Shown: in pieces, positions 15,986-25,802 of the stretch
Layout: every line of letters begins with the position of its first letter
Numbering within the stretch: the stretch's first letter is position 1
Assembly (NCBI GenBank): GCA_944372575.1
Contig: CALVZS010000032.1
Coordinates: forward strand, 1 to 62,930
Reading direction: 5' to 3'
Length of the DNA: 62,930 nt
Source of the DNA: an uncultured Clostridia bacterium
GTDB taxonomy: Bacteria > Bacillota > Clostridia > Christensenellales > Borkfalkiaceae
The notes under the pieces: model-generated
What the model was told of the DNA's origin: nothing
What the model saw: the letters and a program-made list of their open reading frames with translations, nothing else
The model's database searches: none
Position numbers and translations under genes: made by a program

Positions 15986-16839
15986 TCGGAAAGGAAGAAC
16001 AGGCAGAATTTCTCCTGGAGGCAATGCCCTACATCGAGAAATATCAGAATAAAATCCTCGTCGTAAAGTATGGCGGCAATGCCATGACGGACGATACGCT
16101 CAAACAGTTCGTCATGCGCGACATGACGCTGTTGCGTTTCGTCGGCATCAAGGTCGTGCTCGTTCACGGCGGCGGGCCGGAGATCTCACAGACGCTCAAA
16201 CGCATGGGCATCGAATCCCGCTTTGTAAACGGCCTGCGCTATACGGATGAGGAGACGGCGGAAGTCGTGCGGATGGTGCTTGCGGGCAAGGTCAATAAGA
16301 GCCTTGTGCATATGCTCGGCGCAATGGGAGCGCGTGCGATCGGCATCTCCGGGATTGACGGCAACCTGCTCAGGTGCAGTAAGGAGAGCGAAGCACTCGG
16401 CTTTGTCGGAAAGATCGACCATGTGGATACCGACATTCTCACGAGCTGTCTGGATGCCGGGTATCTCCCCGTTGTCTCCACCGTGGGCTACGACGATGAT
16501 GGGAATATTTACAACGTCAACGCAGACACCGCGGCGTCCGCTATTGCGGGTGCGCTGAAGGCGGAGAGCCTCATCCTTATGACGGATGTGCGCGGCCTGC
16601 TCCGCGTGCGAGACGACGAAAGCACTCTCATCCGCAAGGTATATGTATCAGATATTCCCTCTCTCGTCAAAGAGGGTGTTATCTCGGGCGGCATGATCCC
16701 CAAGGTCAACTGCTGCCGCGATGCCATCCGCAACGGCGTTGGGCGCGTATTCATCACGGACGGCAGGGTAAAACATTCCATATTGCTCGAGCTGCTCTCA
16801 GATGAGGGGCTTGGTACGATGTTCGTAAAAGGTGACTGA
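15982..16839 (+). CDS. argB: Acetylglutamate kinase
   Basis: 285 aa amino-acid kinase that phosphorylates N-acetylglutamate. Glycine-rich KYGGNAM (about residue 29) and VLVHGGGPEIS (about 57), then NVNADTAAS and SGGMIPKVNCC near the C-terminus, are all standard. Start is GTG 15982, overlapping the argJ stop by 4 bp; the N-terminus MIGKEEQAEFLLEAMPYI aligns with family members. Confidence 0.95.
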   Translation: MIGKEEQAEFLLEAMPYIEKYQNKILVVKYGGNAMTDDTLKQFVMRDMTLLRFVGIKVVLVHGGGPEISQTLKRMGIESRFVNGLRYTDEETAEVVRMVLAGKVNKSLVHMLGAMGARAIGISGIDGNLLRCSKESEALGFVGKIDHVDTDILTSCLDAGYLPVVSTVGYDDDGNIYNVNADTAASAIAGALKAESLILMTDVRGLLRVRDDESTLIRKVYVSDIPSLVKEGVISGGMIPKVNCCRDAIRNGVGRVFITDGRVKHSILLELLSDEGLGTMFVKGD

Positions 16840-16879
16840 TTTTTTTCAGGCACCGATTTTTACGATTATAAGGAGTCAC

Positions 16880-18043
16880 ATGAATTTTCAGAAGATCAGG
16901 GAATTGGACGGGGAATATCTCGCCAAGACATATGCACGCTATCCCGTGGCGCTCGTCGGCGGAAAAAACGCCACGCTTGTGGACAGCGAGGGAAAACAGT
17001 ATATCGACTTCGGCGCCGGGATCGCGGTCAATATTTTCGGCGCAAACGATGAAGCATGGAAGGCGGCGGTCATTGAACAGCTCGGCAAGATCCAGCATGT
17101 GAGCAACTATTATTACGCGGAACCGCAGGTCAGACTTGCCGAGATGCTCTGCAACAGAACGGGGGCAAAGCGCGTGTTCTTCTCCAACTCGGGAGGGGAG
17201 GCGAATGAATGCGCGCTCAAAGCTGCCAGAAAATATTCCTGGATGAAATACGGCGAAGGAAGAAGTCGCATCGTATCGCTCAGGGACAGCTTTCACGGGC
17301 GTACGCTCTTCACGCTCACCGCGACGGGGCAGGATGAATTTCATAAGTATTTCGGCCCCTTCGTCCCGAACGTATCCTATGCGCTCCCCGACCTTTCGGA
17401 TATAAAGCGCGCAGCAGGCAGCGATACCTGTGCGGTCATTATCGAGTGTGTGCAGGGGGAGAGCGGTGTCAGCGCGCTGCCAAAGGCGTTCGTACAGGAA
17501 CTTCGCACATGGTGTTCCGCCAACGACGTGCTGCTCATCTGCGATGAGGTACAGTGCGGAAACGGCAGAACGGGGACGCTGTACGCCTATGAGCAGTACG
17601 GCATCACTCCGGATATCGTCACTACGGCAAAGGGACTTGCCGGCGGACTTCCCATCGGCGCCTGCCTCTTTTTCGAGCGCGCGCAGGATGCGTTTTCGGC
17701 GGGCGATCACGGCTCGACGTTCGGCGGCAACCCCGTCTCCTGCGCGGCGGCGGTCAATGTCATTTCCCGCCTCACCGATGATTTCCTGCTTGAAGTGCAG
17801 GGCAAGGCCGCTTATCTGCGTGCAAAGCTCAAGAACTTTGACGGCGTGAAGGCGGTCACAGGGCTTGGCATGATGATCGGGCTTGAAATGGACAAAGATC
17901 CCAAACAGGTTGCGGCACAGTGCCTGGAAAAGGGACTGCTCGTTCTGACGGCGCACAGGCGGCTGCGTCTTGTCCCGCCGCTCACCATTACAAAGACGGA
18001 GATGGACGAAGGACTGTCCATTCTCAAGGAGGTACTTTCGTGA
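16880..18043 (+). CDS. argD: Acetylornithine aminotransferase
   Basis: 387 aa PLP enzyme converting acetylglutamate semialdehyde to acetylornithine. Signatures: FFSNSGGEANECALKAARKY, SFHGRT, the DEVQCGNGRTG loop and TAKGLAGGLPIGA containing the Schiff-base Lys. ATG 16880 has a clear AAGGAG; an upstream in-frame ATG at 16832 overlaps argB and adds unrelated residues. Confidence 0.95.
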   Translation: MNFQKIRELDGEYLAKTYARYPVALVGGKNATLVDSEGKQYIDFGAGIAVNIFGANDEAWKAAVIEQLGKIQHVSNYYYAEPQVRLAEMLCNRTGAKRVFFSNSGGEANECALKAARKYSWMKYGEGRSRIVSLRDSFHGRTLFTLTATGQDEFHKYFGPFVPNVSYALPDLSDIKRAAGSDTCAVIIECVQGESGVSALPKAFVQELRTWCSANDVLLICDEVQCGNGRTGTLYAYEQYGITPDIVTTAKGLAGGLPIGACLFFERAQDAFSAGDHGSTFGGNPVSCAAAVNVISRLTDDFLLEVQGKAAYLRAKLKNFDGVKAVTGLGMMIGLEMDKDPKQVAAQCLEKGLLVLTAHRRLRLVPPLTITKTEMDEGLSILKEVLS

Positions 18044-18942
18044 AACATCTATTGAAACTCGCAGATCTTTCCCGCGAGGAGATCCTGTCCATTCTCAACC
18101 TTGCCGATCAGCTCAAGTATGAGCGCAAGCACGGCATTTTTAAGGAGTATCTGAAGGGAAAGAAGCTGGGTATGATCTTCCAGAAGTCGTCCACGCGCAC
18201 CCGCGTCTCTTTTGAGGCCGGAATGTACGAACTGGGCGGATACGCACTCTTTCTCTCCAACCGCGATCTGCAGATCGGGCGTGGCGAGCCCGTCCAGGAT
18301 ACGGCGCGCGTCCTCTCGCGCTACCTGGACGCGATCATGATCCGCACGTTCGCCCAACAGGAAGTGGAAGATCTTGCAAAGTACGGCTCCATTCCCGTCA
18401 TCAACGGCCTGACCGATTATTGTCATCCCTGCCAGGTGCTTGCCGATCTCATGACTATCCGTGAGCGGAAGGGGACGTTCAAGGGCCTCAAGATGTGCTT
18501 TATCGGTGACGGAAACAACATGGCAAATTCCCTGATGGTGGGTGCCGTGAAAATGGGGATGTCCTTTTCGATCGCCTGTCCGAAGGGGTACGAGCCGGAT
18601 GCGGAACTCATGACATGGGCGAGGGAAAACGGCTCCTTTACGCTGACGCAGGACGTCGCCGAGGCGGCAAAGGATGCCGATGTCATCTATACGGACGTCT
18701 GGGCGTCCATGGGACAGGAGGAGGAAAAGGCAAAACGCGAACGGGCATTCGCCGGCTATCAGGTCAACGAGGCGACGATGGCCGCTGCGATGCCGGATGC
18801 GATGGTGCTGCACTGCCTGCCCGCGCACCGCGGAGAAGAGATCACGGCAGATGTCTTTGAGACGCATGCGGATGAGATCTTTGAAGAGGCGGAGAACCGG
18901 CTTCATGCACAGAAAGCAGTCCTGTGTAAGGTCATGAAGTAA
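18040..18942 (+). CDS. argF: Ornithine carbamoyltransferase
   Basis: 300 aa; forms citrulline from ornithine and carbamoyl phosphate. Carbamoyl-phosphate loop KSSTRTRVSFE near residue 49, GLTDYCHPCQVLADLMT near 127 and HCLPAHRGEEIT near 254 are diagnostic of OTCase. Start is GTG 18040 with a strong AAGGAGG, overlapping the argD stop by 4 bp. Confidence 0.96.
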   Translation: MKHLLKLADLSREEILSILNLADQLKYERKHGIFKEYLKGKKLGMIFQKSSTRTRVSFEAGMYELGGYALFLSNRDLQIGRGEPVQDTARVLSRYLDAIMIRTFAQQEVEDLAKYGSIPVINGLTDYCHPCQVLADLMTIRERKGTFKGLKMCFIGDGNNMANSLMVGAVKMGMSFSIACPKGYEPDAELMTWARENGSFTLTQDVAEAAKDADVIYTDVWASMGQEEEKAKRERAFAGYQVNEATMAAAMPDAMVLHCLPAHRGEEITADVFETHADEIFEEAENRLHAQKAVLCKVMK

Positions 18943-18956
18943 CCATAGGAGAATTT

Positions 18957-20039
18957 ATGTACAAAAAAGTCTATCTTACGCTGGAAAACGGCAAGGTGTT
19001 CGAGGGATATTCCTTCGGCGCAGAGAAGGAAGCGCTCGGCGAGCTCGTCTTTACGACGGGCATGACGGGCTATATCGAAACGCTCACCGACCCGAGTTAT
19101 TACGGGCAGATCGTTACGCAGACCTTTCCGCTCATCGGAAACTACGGCTTTATTCCGGCCGACATGGAGAGCAAAAAATGCTGGCTGACGGCGTATGTCG
19201 TGCGCGAGAAGTGCGATGCTCCTTCCAATTTCCGCTGTGAGATGACGCTTGAAAACTTTCTGAAGGAGCAGGGGATACCCGCCATGTTCGGGGTGGATAC
19301 GCGTGAGCTTACCCGCATCGTCCGTGAGGCGGGCGTCATGAATGCAGCGATCACATATCGTCCGTTTACCGACTTTGCTGCGCTTAAGGAGTACCGCGTA
19401 AAGGATGCCGTCAAGGCGGTATCCGCTAGGGAAGTCCACACTTCGGGAGAGGAGGACGGCCTGCGCGTCGTGCTCTATGATTTTGGGGCAAAAGAAAAGA
19501 TCGTGCGCGAGCTGGTACGGCGCGGGTGCTTTGTCATCGAAGTTCCCGCCGATACGCCGGCGGAGGAAGCGCTTGCCTTTGCTCCGGACGGCATCATGCT
19601 CACCAACGGCCCCGGCGATCCGGCGGAGAATGTCGGGATCGTGGAAAATATCAGAAAACTTATCGGGAAGAAGCCCATCTTCGGCATCTGCCTGGGCAAC
19701 CAGCTCTTTGCGCTCGCAATGGGCGGGCAGACGCGCAAAATGAAATATGGTCACCGCGGCGCCAACCAGCCCGTCAAGGAGCTGGCGACGGGACGGGTGT
19801 TCATCTCCTCGCAGAATCACGGCTATGAGGTTGTGAGCGACTCCCTGAAGGGCAAGGGGGTTCTTTCCTTTGTCAACGGAAACGACGGCACCTGCGAAGG
19901 GGTCGATTATCCCGACGTGAACGCCTTTACGGTGCAGTTCCACCCCGAGGCGTGCGGCGGCCCGCACGACGCCAACTTCCTGTTTGACCGCTTTATTGCC
20001 AATATGCGCAAGGAGAAATATCATGCCGAAGAGAAGTGA
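18957..20039 (+). CDS. carA: Carbamoyl-phosphate synthase small subunit
   Basis: 360 aa glutamine amidotransferase subunit. The N-terminal half carries TTGMTGYIETLTDPSY and the C-terminal class-I GATase domain has the nucleophile in FGICLGNQL and the His-Glu pair in VQFHPEACGG. It hydrolyses glutamine and passes ammonia to the large subunit. ATG 18957 follows AGGAG; the end overlaps carB by 17 bp. Confidence 0.95.
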   Translation: MYKKVYLTLENGKVFEGYSFGAEKEALGELVFTTGMTGYIETLTDPSYYGQIVTQTFPLIGNYGFIPADMESKKCWLTAYVVREKCDAPSNFRCEMTLENFLKEQGIPAMFGVDTRELTRIVREAGVMNAAITYRPFTDFAALKEYRVKDAVKAVSAREVHTSGEEDGLRVVLYDFGAKEKIVRELVRRGCFVIEVPADTPAEEALAFAPDGIMLTNGPGDPAENVGIVENIRKLIGKKPIFGICLGNQLFALAMGGQTRKMKYGHRGANQPVKELATGRVFISSQNHGYEVVSDSLKGKGVLSFVNGNDGTCEGVDYPDVNAFTVQFHPEACGGPHDANFLFDRFIANMRKEKYHAEEK

Positions 20040-23000
20040 CATCAAAAAAGTACTCGTGATCGGCTCCGGCCCCATCGTCATCGGGCAGGCCGCCGAGTTT
20101 GACTATGCAGGCGCGCAGGCGTGCCGCGTCCTGAAGGACGCCGGCGTCAATGTCGTTCTGTGCAATTCCAATCCCGCGACCATCATGACGGACAGGATGC
20201 TTGCGGATGAGATCTATCTTGAGCCGCTTACCGAGGACAGTTTAAAGCGCATTATTATCAAGGAACGGCCCGATTCTCTCCTTGCCTCGCTCGGCGGACA
20301 GACCGGCCTTACCATGGGCTGCAAACTGGCAAAGGAAGGGTTTCTCGATGAATGGGGGGTCAAGCTCATCGGCACCAAGCTGGATGCCATCGACCGCGCA
20401 GAGGATCGAGAGCTGTTCAAGGAGACCATGCAGAAGATCGGTCAGCCCGTCGTTCCTTCCGATATCGCCTATACGGTGGAGGAATGCGTCTCCATTGCCG
20501 CAAATCTCGGCTATCCAGTCATCGTACGGCCTGCGTTCACGCTGGGCGGTGCAGGCGGCGGCGTGGCACACGATGAGGAGGAACTTCGCCTGATCGCACA
20601 CAACGGACTCATGCTCTCGCCCATCACGCAGGTACTCATCGAAAAGTATATCGGCGGCTGGAAGGAGATCGAGTTTGAGGTGCTGCGTGACAGCGCGGGA
20701 AACGTCATCACCGTCTGTTCGATGGAGAATTTTGACCCCGTCGGGATTCATACGGGAGATTCCATCGTCGTCGCGCCTTGCCTGACGCTCTCCGACAAGG
20801 AATATCAGATGCTGCGTACGGCATCCATCAATATCATCACGGAACTCGGGATCGAAGGCGGCTGCAACTGTCAGTTCGCGCTCTATCCGGACAGCTTTGA
20901 TTATGCGGTCATTGAGGTCAATCCCAGGGTCTCGCGTTCCTCGGCGCTTGCCAGTAAGGCGACGGGGTACCCGATCGCAAAGGTTTCGACAAAGATTGCA
21001 CTGGGCTATACGCTCGATGAGATCCGCAACGATGTGACGGGCAAGACATATGCATGTTTTGAGCCTGCCATCGACTACGTTGTCGTAAAACTTCCCAAGT
21101 GGCCCTTCGATAAATTCCTGTATGCCAAACGCGAGCTCGGATCCAGGATGAAGGCAACGGGTGAGGTGATGGCGATCGGCACCTCCTTTGAACAGGCGAT
21201 CATGAAGGCGGTTCGCGGTGCGGAGATCGGGCTGGACACGCTCAATCATCCCAAGTTTGAGCCTATGACGGCCGAACAGCTGCGCGCCGAGATCACAAAA
21301 ATGACGGATGAGAGGCTGTTTGCGGTCTATGCCGCGCTCAAGCGGGGGATCTCCGTTGATGAGATCCATTCCGTTACAAAAATCGATGAATGGTTCCTGG
21401 AAAAACTGAAAAATCTGGTTGATTTTGAAGCGGAGATCGATGGGAAAAAACTTTCCCGTGAACAGTATCTGCGCGGGAAGCGGCTCGGATATCCCGATAA
21501 GGCGCTTGCGCGCTTCTCCCGGGAAAAGCTTCCCATGCATCGGCGCGCCGTATTCAAGATGGTTGATACCTGCGCTGCGGAATTTGCCGCGCAGACACCC
21601 TATTTTTATTCGACATATGACGAGCTTGATCACGATGAGGCGCTTCCGTTTGTCAAAAACAGCACAAAGAAGCGCATCGTCGTCATCGGATCCGGCCCCA
21701 TCCGCATCGGGCAGGGAATCGAGTTTGACTACTCCTCCGTCCATTGCGTTTGGACGCTCAAGGAACTCGGGTATGAGGTCATCATCATCAACAACAATCC
21801 CGAGACTGTTTCCACTGACTTTGATACGGCGGACAGGCTGTATTTCGAACCGCTTACACCGGAGGATGTGCAGAACGTACTCGATGTGGAAAAGCCGTAC
21901 GGCGTCGTTATCACCTTCGGCGGGCAGACGGCGATCAAGCTGTGCAGTTACCTCGATAAATCGGGAGCGCGCATCCTCGGGACAAGCGCCGATTCCGTCG
22001 ACATGGCGGAGGACAGGGAGCGCTTCGATGAACTTCTGGAGCAATTCCATATTGCGCGCCCGAAGGGTCTGACCGTCATGACAAAGGAGGAGGCGATCGC
22101 GGCGGCCGAGACGCTCGGCTATCCCGTGTTGCTGCGCCCTTCCTATGTCATCGGCGGGCAGAATATGACCATCGCCTTTACGGAGAACGATATCTCCCGT
22201 TATATGGACGTCATCCTTGCCCAGCATATCGAGAATCCTGTACTGTGCGACAAGTACCTCATGGGCAGCGAACTGGAGGTGGACGCGATCTCAGACGGAG
22301 CGGATGTACTCATTCCCGGGATCATGCAGCATATTGAACGTGCGGGCGTACATTCCGGCGACTCCATTGCCGTCTATCCGCCCTACCATCTGAGTGATGC
22401 AATGCTGGAGAAGATCGTGGATATCTCCACAAAACTTGCGCTCTCTCTGAAGACAAAGGGGCTCATCAATATTCAGTATCTCATCTACCAGAATCAGCTC
22501 TATGTCATCGAGGTCAATCCGCGCGCTTCGCGCACCATTCCCTATATTTCCAAGGTGACGGGAGTGCCGATGGTGGAGCTCGCCACTAAGATCATGGTGG
22601 GAGCAAAACTCAAAAAACTGGGTTACGGAACGGGACTGTATCCCAATTCGCCCTATGTTGCCGTCAAGGTTCCGGTATTCAGCTTTGAAAAGCTCAATGA
22701 CGTCAATTCGCAGCTTGGGCCGGAGATGAAGTCGACGGGCGAGGTACTGGGCATCGGAAAGACCATTGAGGAGGCGCTCTTCAAAGGCCTTGTCTCGGCA
22801 GGATTCAAGATGTGCCATCCGACCAAGGAGAAGCCGGTCGGCGTGTATTTTACTGTCAACGATCAGGACAAGTTTGAGATCGTTTCCATCGCCAAGAAGT
22901 TTGCCGATCTCGGCTGCAATCTCTATGCGACGGCGGGTACGGCAAAGGTCATTTCTGAACTCGGGATCGATGTGACAGTGGTCGACCGCCTCAAGGCGAC

Positions 23001-24081
23001 CAAGCAGGTTTCCGGTCTGATGGATGAGGGCAAGATTGACTATATCATCTATACGGGCAAGACGGACGTCGATTCCATCAACGATTATATCGAACTGCAT
23101 CATCATGCCATCCTGTTGGGGATCACCGTTCTTACCTCCCTCGATACGGCGAATGCGCTCTGCGACATCATTGCCAGCAAGTTCACGGAATACAATACCG
23201 AGCTTGTGGATATCAACAACCTGCGCACGAAAAAGACGGAGATCGGGTTCGTCAAAATGCAGTCCTGCGGCAACGACTATATCTATTTTGACGATATGGA
23301 GGGAAAGATCACCTGTCCCGAGTCGCTCGCCGTCAACTTTGTCGACCGCCACTATGGTATCGGCGGCGACGGCATTGTACTCATTGAAAAGTCGGAGATC
23401 GCGGACGCCAAGATGCGAATCTTCAATCAGGACGGAAGCGAGGGACAGATGGCGGGGAATGCCATCCGCTGCGTTGCAAAGTACCTCTATGAAAAGGGGA
23501 TCGTCAAAAAGAGTGAAATGACGATTGAGACGATGAGTGGTGTTCGTGACGTCAAGGTGTATTCCTTTGGCGGAGTGGTCACTTCTGCGAGCGCCGACCT
23601 CGGAACGGTGGAGCTGCGCGGCGAGTGCATTCCCTCCGTCTGGAAAGGGGATCGCATCGTCAATCAGCCCATGGAGATCGACGGAACGACATATCATGTA
23701 ACGCTCGTCAATCTCGGCAACCCGCACTGTGTTATTTTCTGCGACAAGGTGGATGATGTCCCCGTCTCGACACTTGGCCCGCGCATCGAAAACAGCGAGT
23801 ATTTTCCCGCCAAAACAAATGTGGAATTTATCCGCGTCGTCAACGAGAGTACGGTGAAGATGCGCGTCTGGGAGCGGGGCAACGGCGAGACGTGGGCGTG
23901 CGGAACGGGCGCCGCCGCTGCAGCGATTGCCGCCGTCCTCAACGGGTTATGCAAGGCAGATACCGACATCACCGTCAAGCTCAAGGGCGGAGACTTGTTT
24001 GTGCGGTATTACTCGGAAGACGGGCATGTGACGCTGACAGGCAATGTCGAAAAAATTTATGAAGGGACGGTCGAATTCTGA
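20023..24081 (+). CDS. carB: Carbamoyl-phosphate synthase large subunit fused to a diaminopimelate epimerase-like domain
   Basis: 1352 aa. Residues 1 to about 1070 are a complete CarB: two ATP-grasp halves (VIGSGPIVIGQAAEFDYAG at the N-terminus, VIGSGPIRIGQGIEFDY near 550) and an MGS-like allosteric domain (about 935-1065). The frame then runs without a stop or SD into a DapF fold from about residue 1074 (KMQSCGNDYIYFD) to the end (GETWACGTGAAAA, VTLTGNVEKIYEG). DapF converts LL- to meso-diaminopimelate with two cysteines. The second is Cys1293, but the first is Ala1144: the usual MCGNG reads MAGNA, with a nearby Cys in IRC. The fusion would link the arginine/pyrimidine and lysine/cell-wall branches. 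ATG 20023 has AAGGAGA. Confidence 0.93.
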   Translation: MPKRSDIKKVLVIGSGPIVIGQAAEFDYAGAQACRVLKDAGVNVVLCNSNPATIMTDRMLADEIYLEPLTEDSLKRIIIKERPDSLLASLGGQTGLTMGCKLAKEGFLDEWGVKLIGTKLDAIDRAEDRELFKETMQKIGQPVVPSDIAYTVEECVSIAANLGYPVIVRPAFTLGGAGGGVAHDEEELRLIAHNGLMLSPITQVLIEKYIGGWKEIEFEVLRDSAGNVITVCSMENFDPVGIHTGDSIVVAPCLTLSDKEYQMLRTASINIITELGIEGGCNCQFALYPDSFDYAVIEVNPRVSRSSALASKATGYPIAKVSTKIALGYTLDEIRNDVTGKTYACFEPAIDYVVVKLPKWPFDKFLYAKRELGSRMKATGEVMAIGTSFEQAIMKAVRGAEIGLDTLNHPKFEPMTAEQLRAEITKMTDERLFAVYAALKRGISVDEIHSVTKIDEWFLEKLKNLVDFEAEIDGKKLSREQYLRGKRLGYPDKALARFSREKLPMHRRAVFKMVDTCAAEFAAQTPYFYSTYDELDHDEALPFVKNSTKKRIVVIGSGPIRIGQGIEFDYSSVHCVWTLKELGYEVIIINNNPETVSTDFDTADRLYFEPLTPEDVQNVLDVEKPYGVVITFGGQTAIKLCSYLDKSGARILGTSADSVDMAEDRERFDELLEQFHIARPKGLTVMTKEEAIAAAETLGYPVLLRPSYVIGGQNMTIAFTENDISRYMDVILAQHIENPVLCDKYLMGSELEVDAISDGADVLIPGIMQHIERAGVHSGDSIAVYPPYHLSDAMLEKIVDISTKLALSLKTKGLINIQYLIYQNQLYVIEVNPRASRTIPYISKVTGVPMVELATKIMVGAKLKKLGYGTGLYPNSPYVAVKVPVFSFEKLNDVNSQLGPEMKSTGEVLGIGKTIEEALFKGLVSAGFKMCHPTKEKPVGVYFTVNDQDKFEIVSIAKKFADLGCNLYATAGTAKVISELGIDVTVVDRLKATKQVSGLMDEGKIDYIIYTGKTDVDSINDYIELHHHAILLGITVLTSLDTANALCDIIASKFTEYNTELVDINNLRTKKTEIGFVKMQSCGNDYIYFDDMEGKITCPESLAVNFVDRHYGIGGDGIVLIEKSEIADAKMRIFNQDGSEGQMAGNAIRCVAKYLYEKGIVKKSEMTIETMSGVRDVKVYSFGGVVTSASADLGTVELRGECIPSVWKGDRIVNQPMEIDGTTYHVTLVNLGNPHCVIFCDKVDDVPVSTLGPRIENSEYFPAKTNVEFIRVVNESTVKMRVWERGNGETWACGTGAAAAAIAAVLNGLCKADTDITVKLKGGDLFVRYYSEDGHVTLTGNVEKIYEGTVEF

Positions 24082-24686
24082 TGGCTCGCTCTGCGTTTTA
24101 TGAGGAAAGCGCCATTTCGACCCGTGAAAAGGCGGAGCGGCGTTCCTATCTTGTCTTTCATATTGCGAGCATTGTCATGCTCATCATAGCTGCATTGCTT
24201 GTCCTGTTTTCTCTTACGTCCGTTCCGAGCATTCTCGGCGATGAGGAACTGACGGGGGTTCAGAAAGTCGTCAGTATCGTTGTCTGGTGTCTGCCGATTC
24301 TTTCGCTTGTCGGCTTCTTCTTCCTCTTTCGTTACATCAAGCGGAAATTCAATGTCAGCTTTGATTATACGTTCGTAGAGGATGAATTGCGCGTTACAAA
24401 GGTATTCAACAACAAGTCGCGCAAGCACTTGCATACGTTCAAGGCCGATCAGATCCTGCAGATCGGATATGTTGACAGTGCTTCCTTTGAACGGACGATA
24501 GCTGGAATACAGGGAAAAAAAGCGATTCCCCTTACGCCGAACCGCGAGCCTGCAGAGGGTAAGATGTTTATCTATTTGCTCTACACCTCGTCGGTTGGGA
24601 AAAAAGTATATGTTCTCGAATGCAGGCAGGAGTTGCTTGAATATCTTGTCTTTGCAGCGGGAAGGAATAAGTTTGTACGCCAATGA
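24081..24686 (+). CDS. Two-helix membrane protein of unknown function (DUF6106-like)
   Basis: 201 aa. Two hydrophobic helices (about 27-50 and 64-86) are followed by a cytoplasmic beta-rich domain with FDYTFVEDELRVTKVFNNKSRKHLHTFKADQIL, resembling the DUF6106/PH-like proteins of Clostridia; the family assignment is tentative. The ATG overlaps the carB stop by 1 bp and its own stop overlaps the cysteine desulfurase start, so it belongs to the same transcript. Confidence 0.7.
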   Translation: MARSAFYEESAISTREKAERRSYLVFHIASIVMLIIAALLVLFSLTSVPSILGDEELTGVQKVVSIVVWCLPILSLVGFFFLFRYIKRKFNVSFDYTFVEDELRVTKVFNNKSRKHLHTFKADQILQIGYVDSASFERTIAGIQGKKAIPLTPNREPAEGKMFIYLLYTSSVGKKVYVLECRQELLEYLVFAAGRNKFVRQ

Positions 24687-25798
24687 TCTATCTTGACAAC
24701 GCTGCGACCACGCGCCCCTCCGATGGGGCGCTTGTGCGCGCAAAGCATTTTTTGACAGATTGTTTTTTTAACCCGTCTGCGCTCTACGGGGGCGGCGCGG
24801 AGGCGGCGCGTTTCCTGACACAGGCACGCAGATTTTTAGTTGAACAGCTTGCCGACCCTGCGCAGTATTCTCTTACATTTACTTCCTGCGGAACAGAGGC
24901 GGATAATCAGGCGATCTTCTGTGCGGCAAAGCGGGGAAATGCGGTTACAACGCAGGGGGAGCATTCGGCTGTCTACGAAAGTTTCAGGGAGCTGAAGAAC
25001 CGCGGCGTGGAGCCGCGCTTTGCGCCGCTCAATCGGGATGGAAATGTCGATGCAGATGCGCTTCTTGAAATGGTTGATGATAAAACCTCCCTCGTTTCTG
25101 TGATCCATGTATCCAATGAAACGGGGGCGGTAAATGATATTGCTGTGCTTGCCCGCCGTGTCAAAGAGAAAAACCCGCGAGCCGTTTTTATGAGTGACGG
25201 AGTACAGGCATTCGGGAAATTGGCGTTCCGTTTGACAAGGGATATCGACTTTTATACAGTAAGTGCGCACAAGATCGGTGGGCTCAAGGGGACGGGCGCG
25301 CTTGTGTATCGGAAGTGCTGTACGTCGATCGCTCCCTATTTGTACGGCGGCGGGCAGGAGAACGGGCTCAGAAGCGGGACAGAGAACGTGTTCGGCATTG
25401 CCTGTTTTTACTTTGCCGCGCAAGAAAAGTTTTCCTCTCTCGTCTCGGACGGCGAGCGGCTCGCGGCATATCGGGAGTTGCTTTGGAGTCTTTTGGATAA
25501 GGATCTCTATGTGCGGCTTTCTCCCGAAGACGGTTCTCCGTATATTCTGACGGTCTCCGCGCCTGGAACGCGTGGGGAGACCATGCAGCGGATGCTTTGG
25601 GACAGGGGGATCGTCGTCGGAACGGGAAGCGCCTGCAATTCCAAAAAACCGCACAGCCGTATATTGGAGGCTTGCGGATACACAAAAAATATCTTGAACG
25701 GCGTGCTGCGCGTGAGTTTTTGTCCGGCCATCGCAGAAGAGGACGTGCGGGAGACTGCACACTGCATGAACGAAGCTGCGCGCAGTTTCGGAGGATAA
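24683..25798 (+). CDS. Cysteine desulfurase (NifS/IscS family, ThiI partner)
   Basis: 371 aa PLP enzyme that takes sulfur from cysteine as a persulfide. Signatures: YLDNAATTRPS at the N-terminus, FTSCGTEADNQAI, HVSNETGAVNDI, the Schiff-base Lys in SAHKIGGLKGTG, and the persulfide Cys in GTGSACNSKKPHSR. Directly upstream of thiI (4-bp gap), the same arrangement as Bacillus nifZ-thiI, so it probably supplies sulfur for 4-thiouridine in tRNA. Confidence 0.92.
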   Translation: MIYLDNAATTRPSDGALVRAKHFLTDCFFNPSALYGGGAEAARFLTQARRFLVEQLADPAQYSLTFTSCGTEADNQAIFCAAKRGNAVTTQGEHSAVYESFRELKNRGVEPRFAPLNRDGNVDADALLEMVDDKTSLVSVIHVSNETGAVNDIAVLARRVKEKNPRAVFMSDGVQAFGKLAFRLTRDIDFYTVSAHKIGGLKGTGALVYRKCCTSIAPYLYGGGQENGLRSGTENVFGIACFYFAAQEKFSSLVSDGERLAAYRELLWSLLDKDLYVRLSPEDGSPYILTVSAPGTRGETMQRMLWDRGIVVGTGSACNSKKPHSRILEACGYTKNILNGVLRVSFCPAIAEEDVRETAHCMNEAARSFGG

Positions 25799-25802
25799 TA
25801 CA

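Noticed and set aside
23230..23265. Separate dapF gene starting at ATG 23257
   Set aside because: There is no stop codon or ribosome-binding site between the CarB and DapF parts, so a fused protein is the simplest reading.
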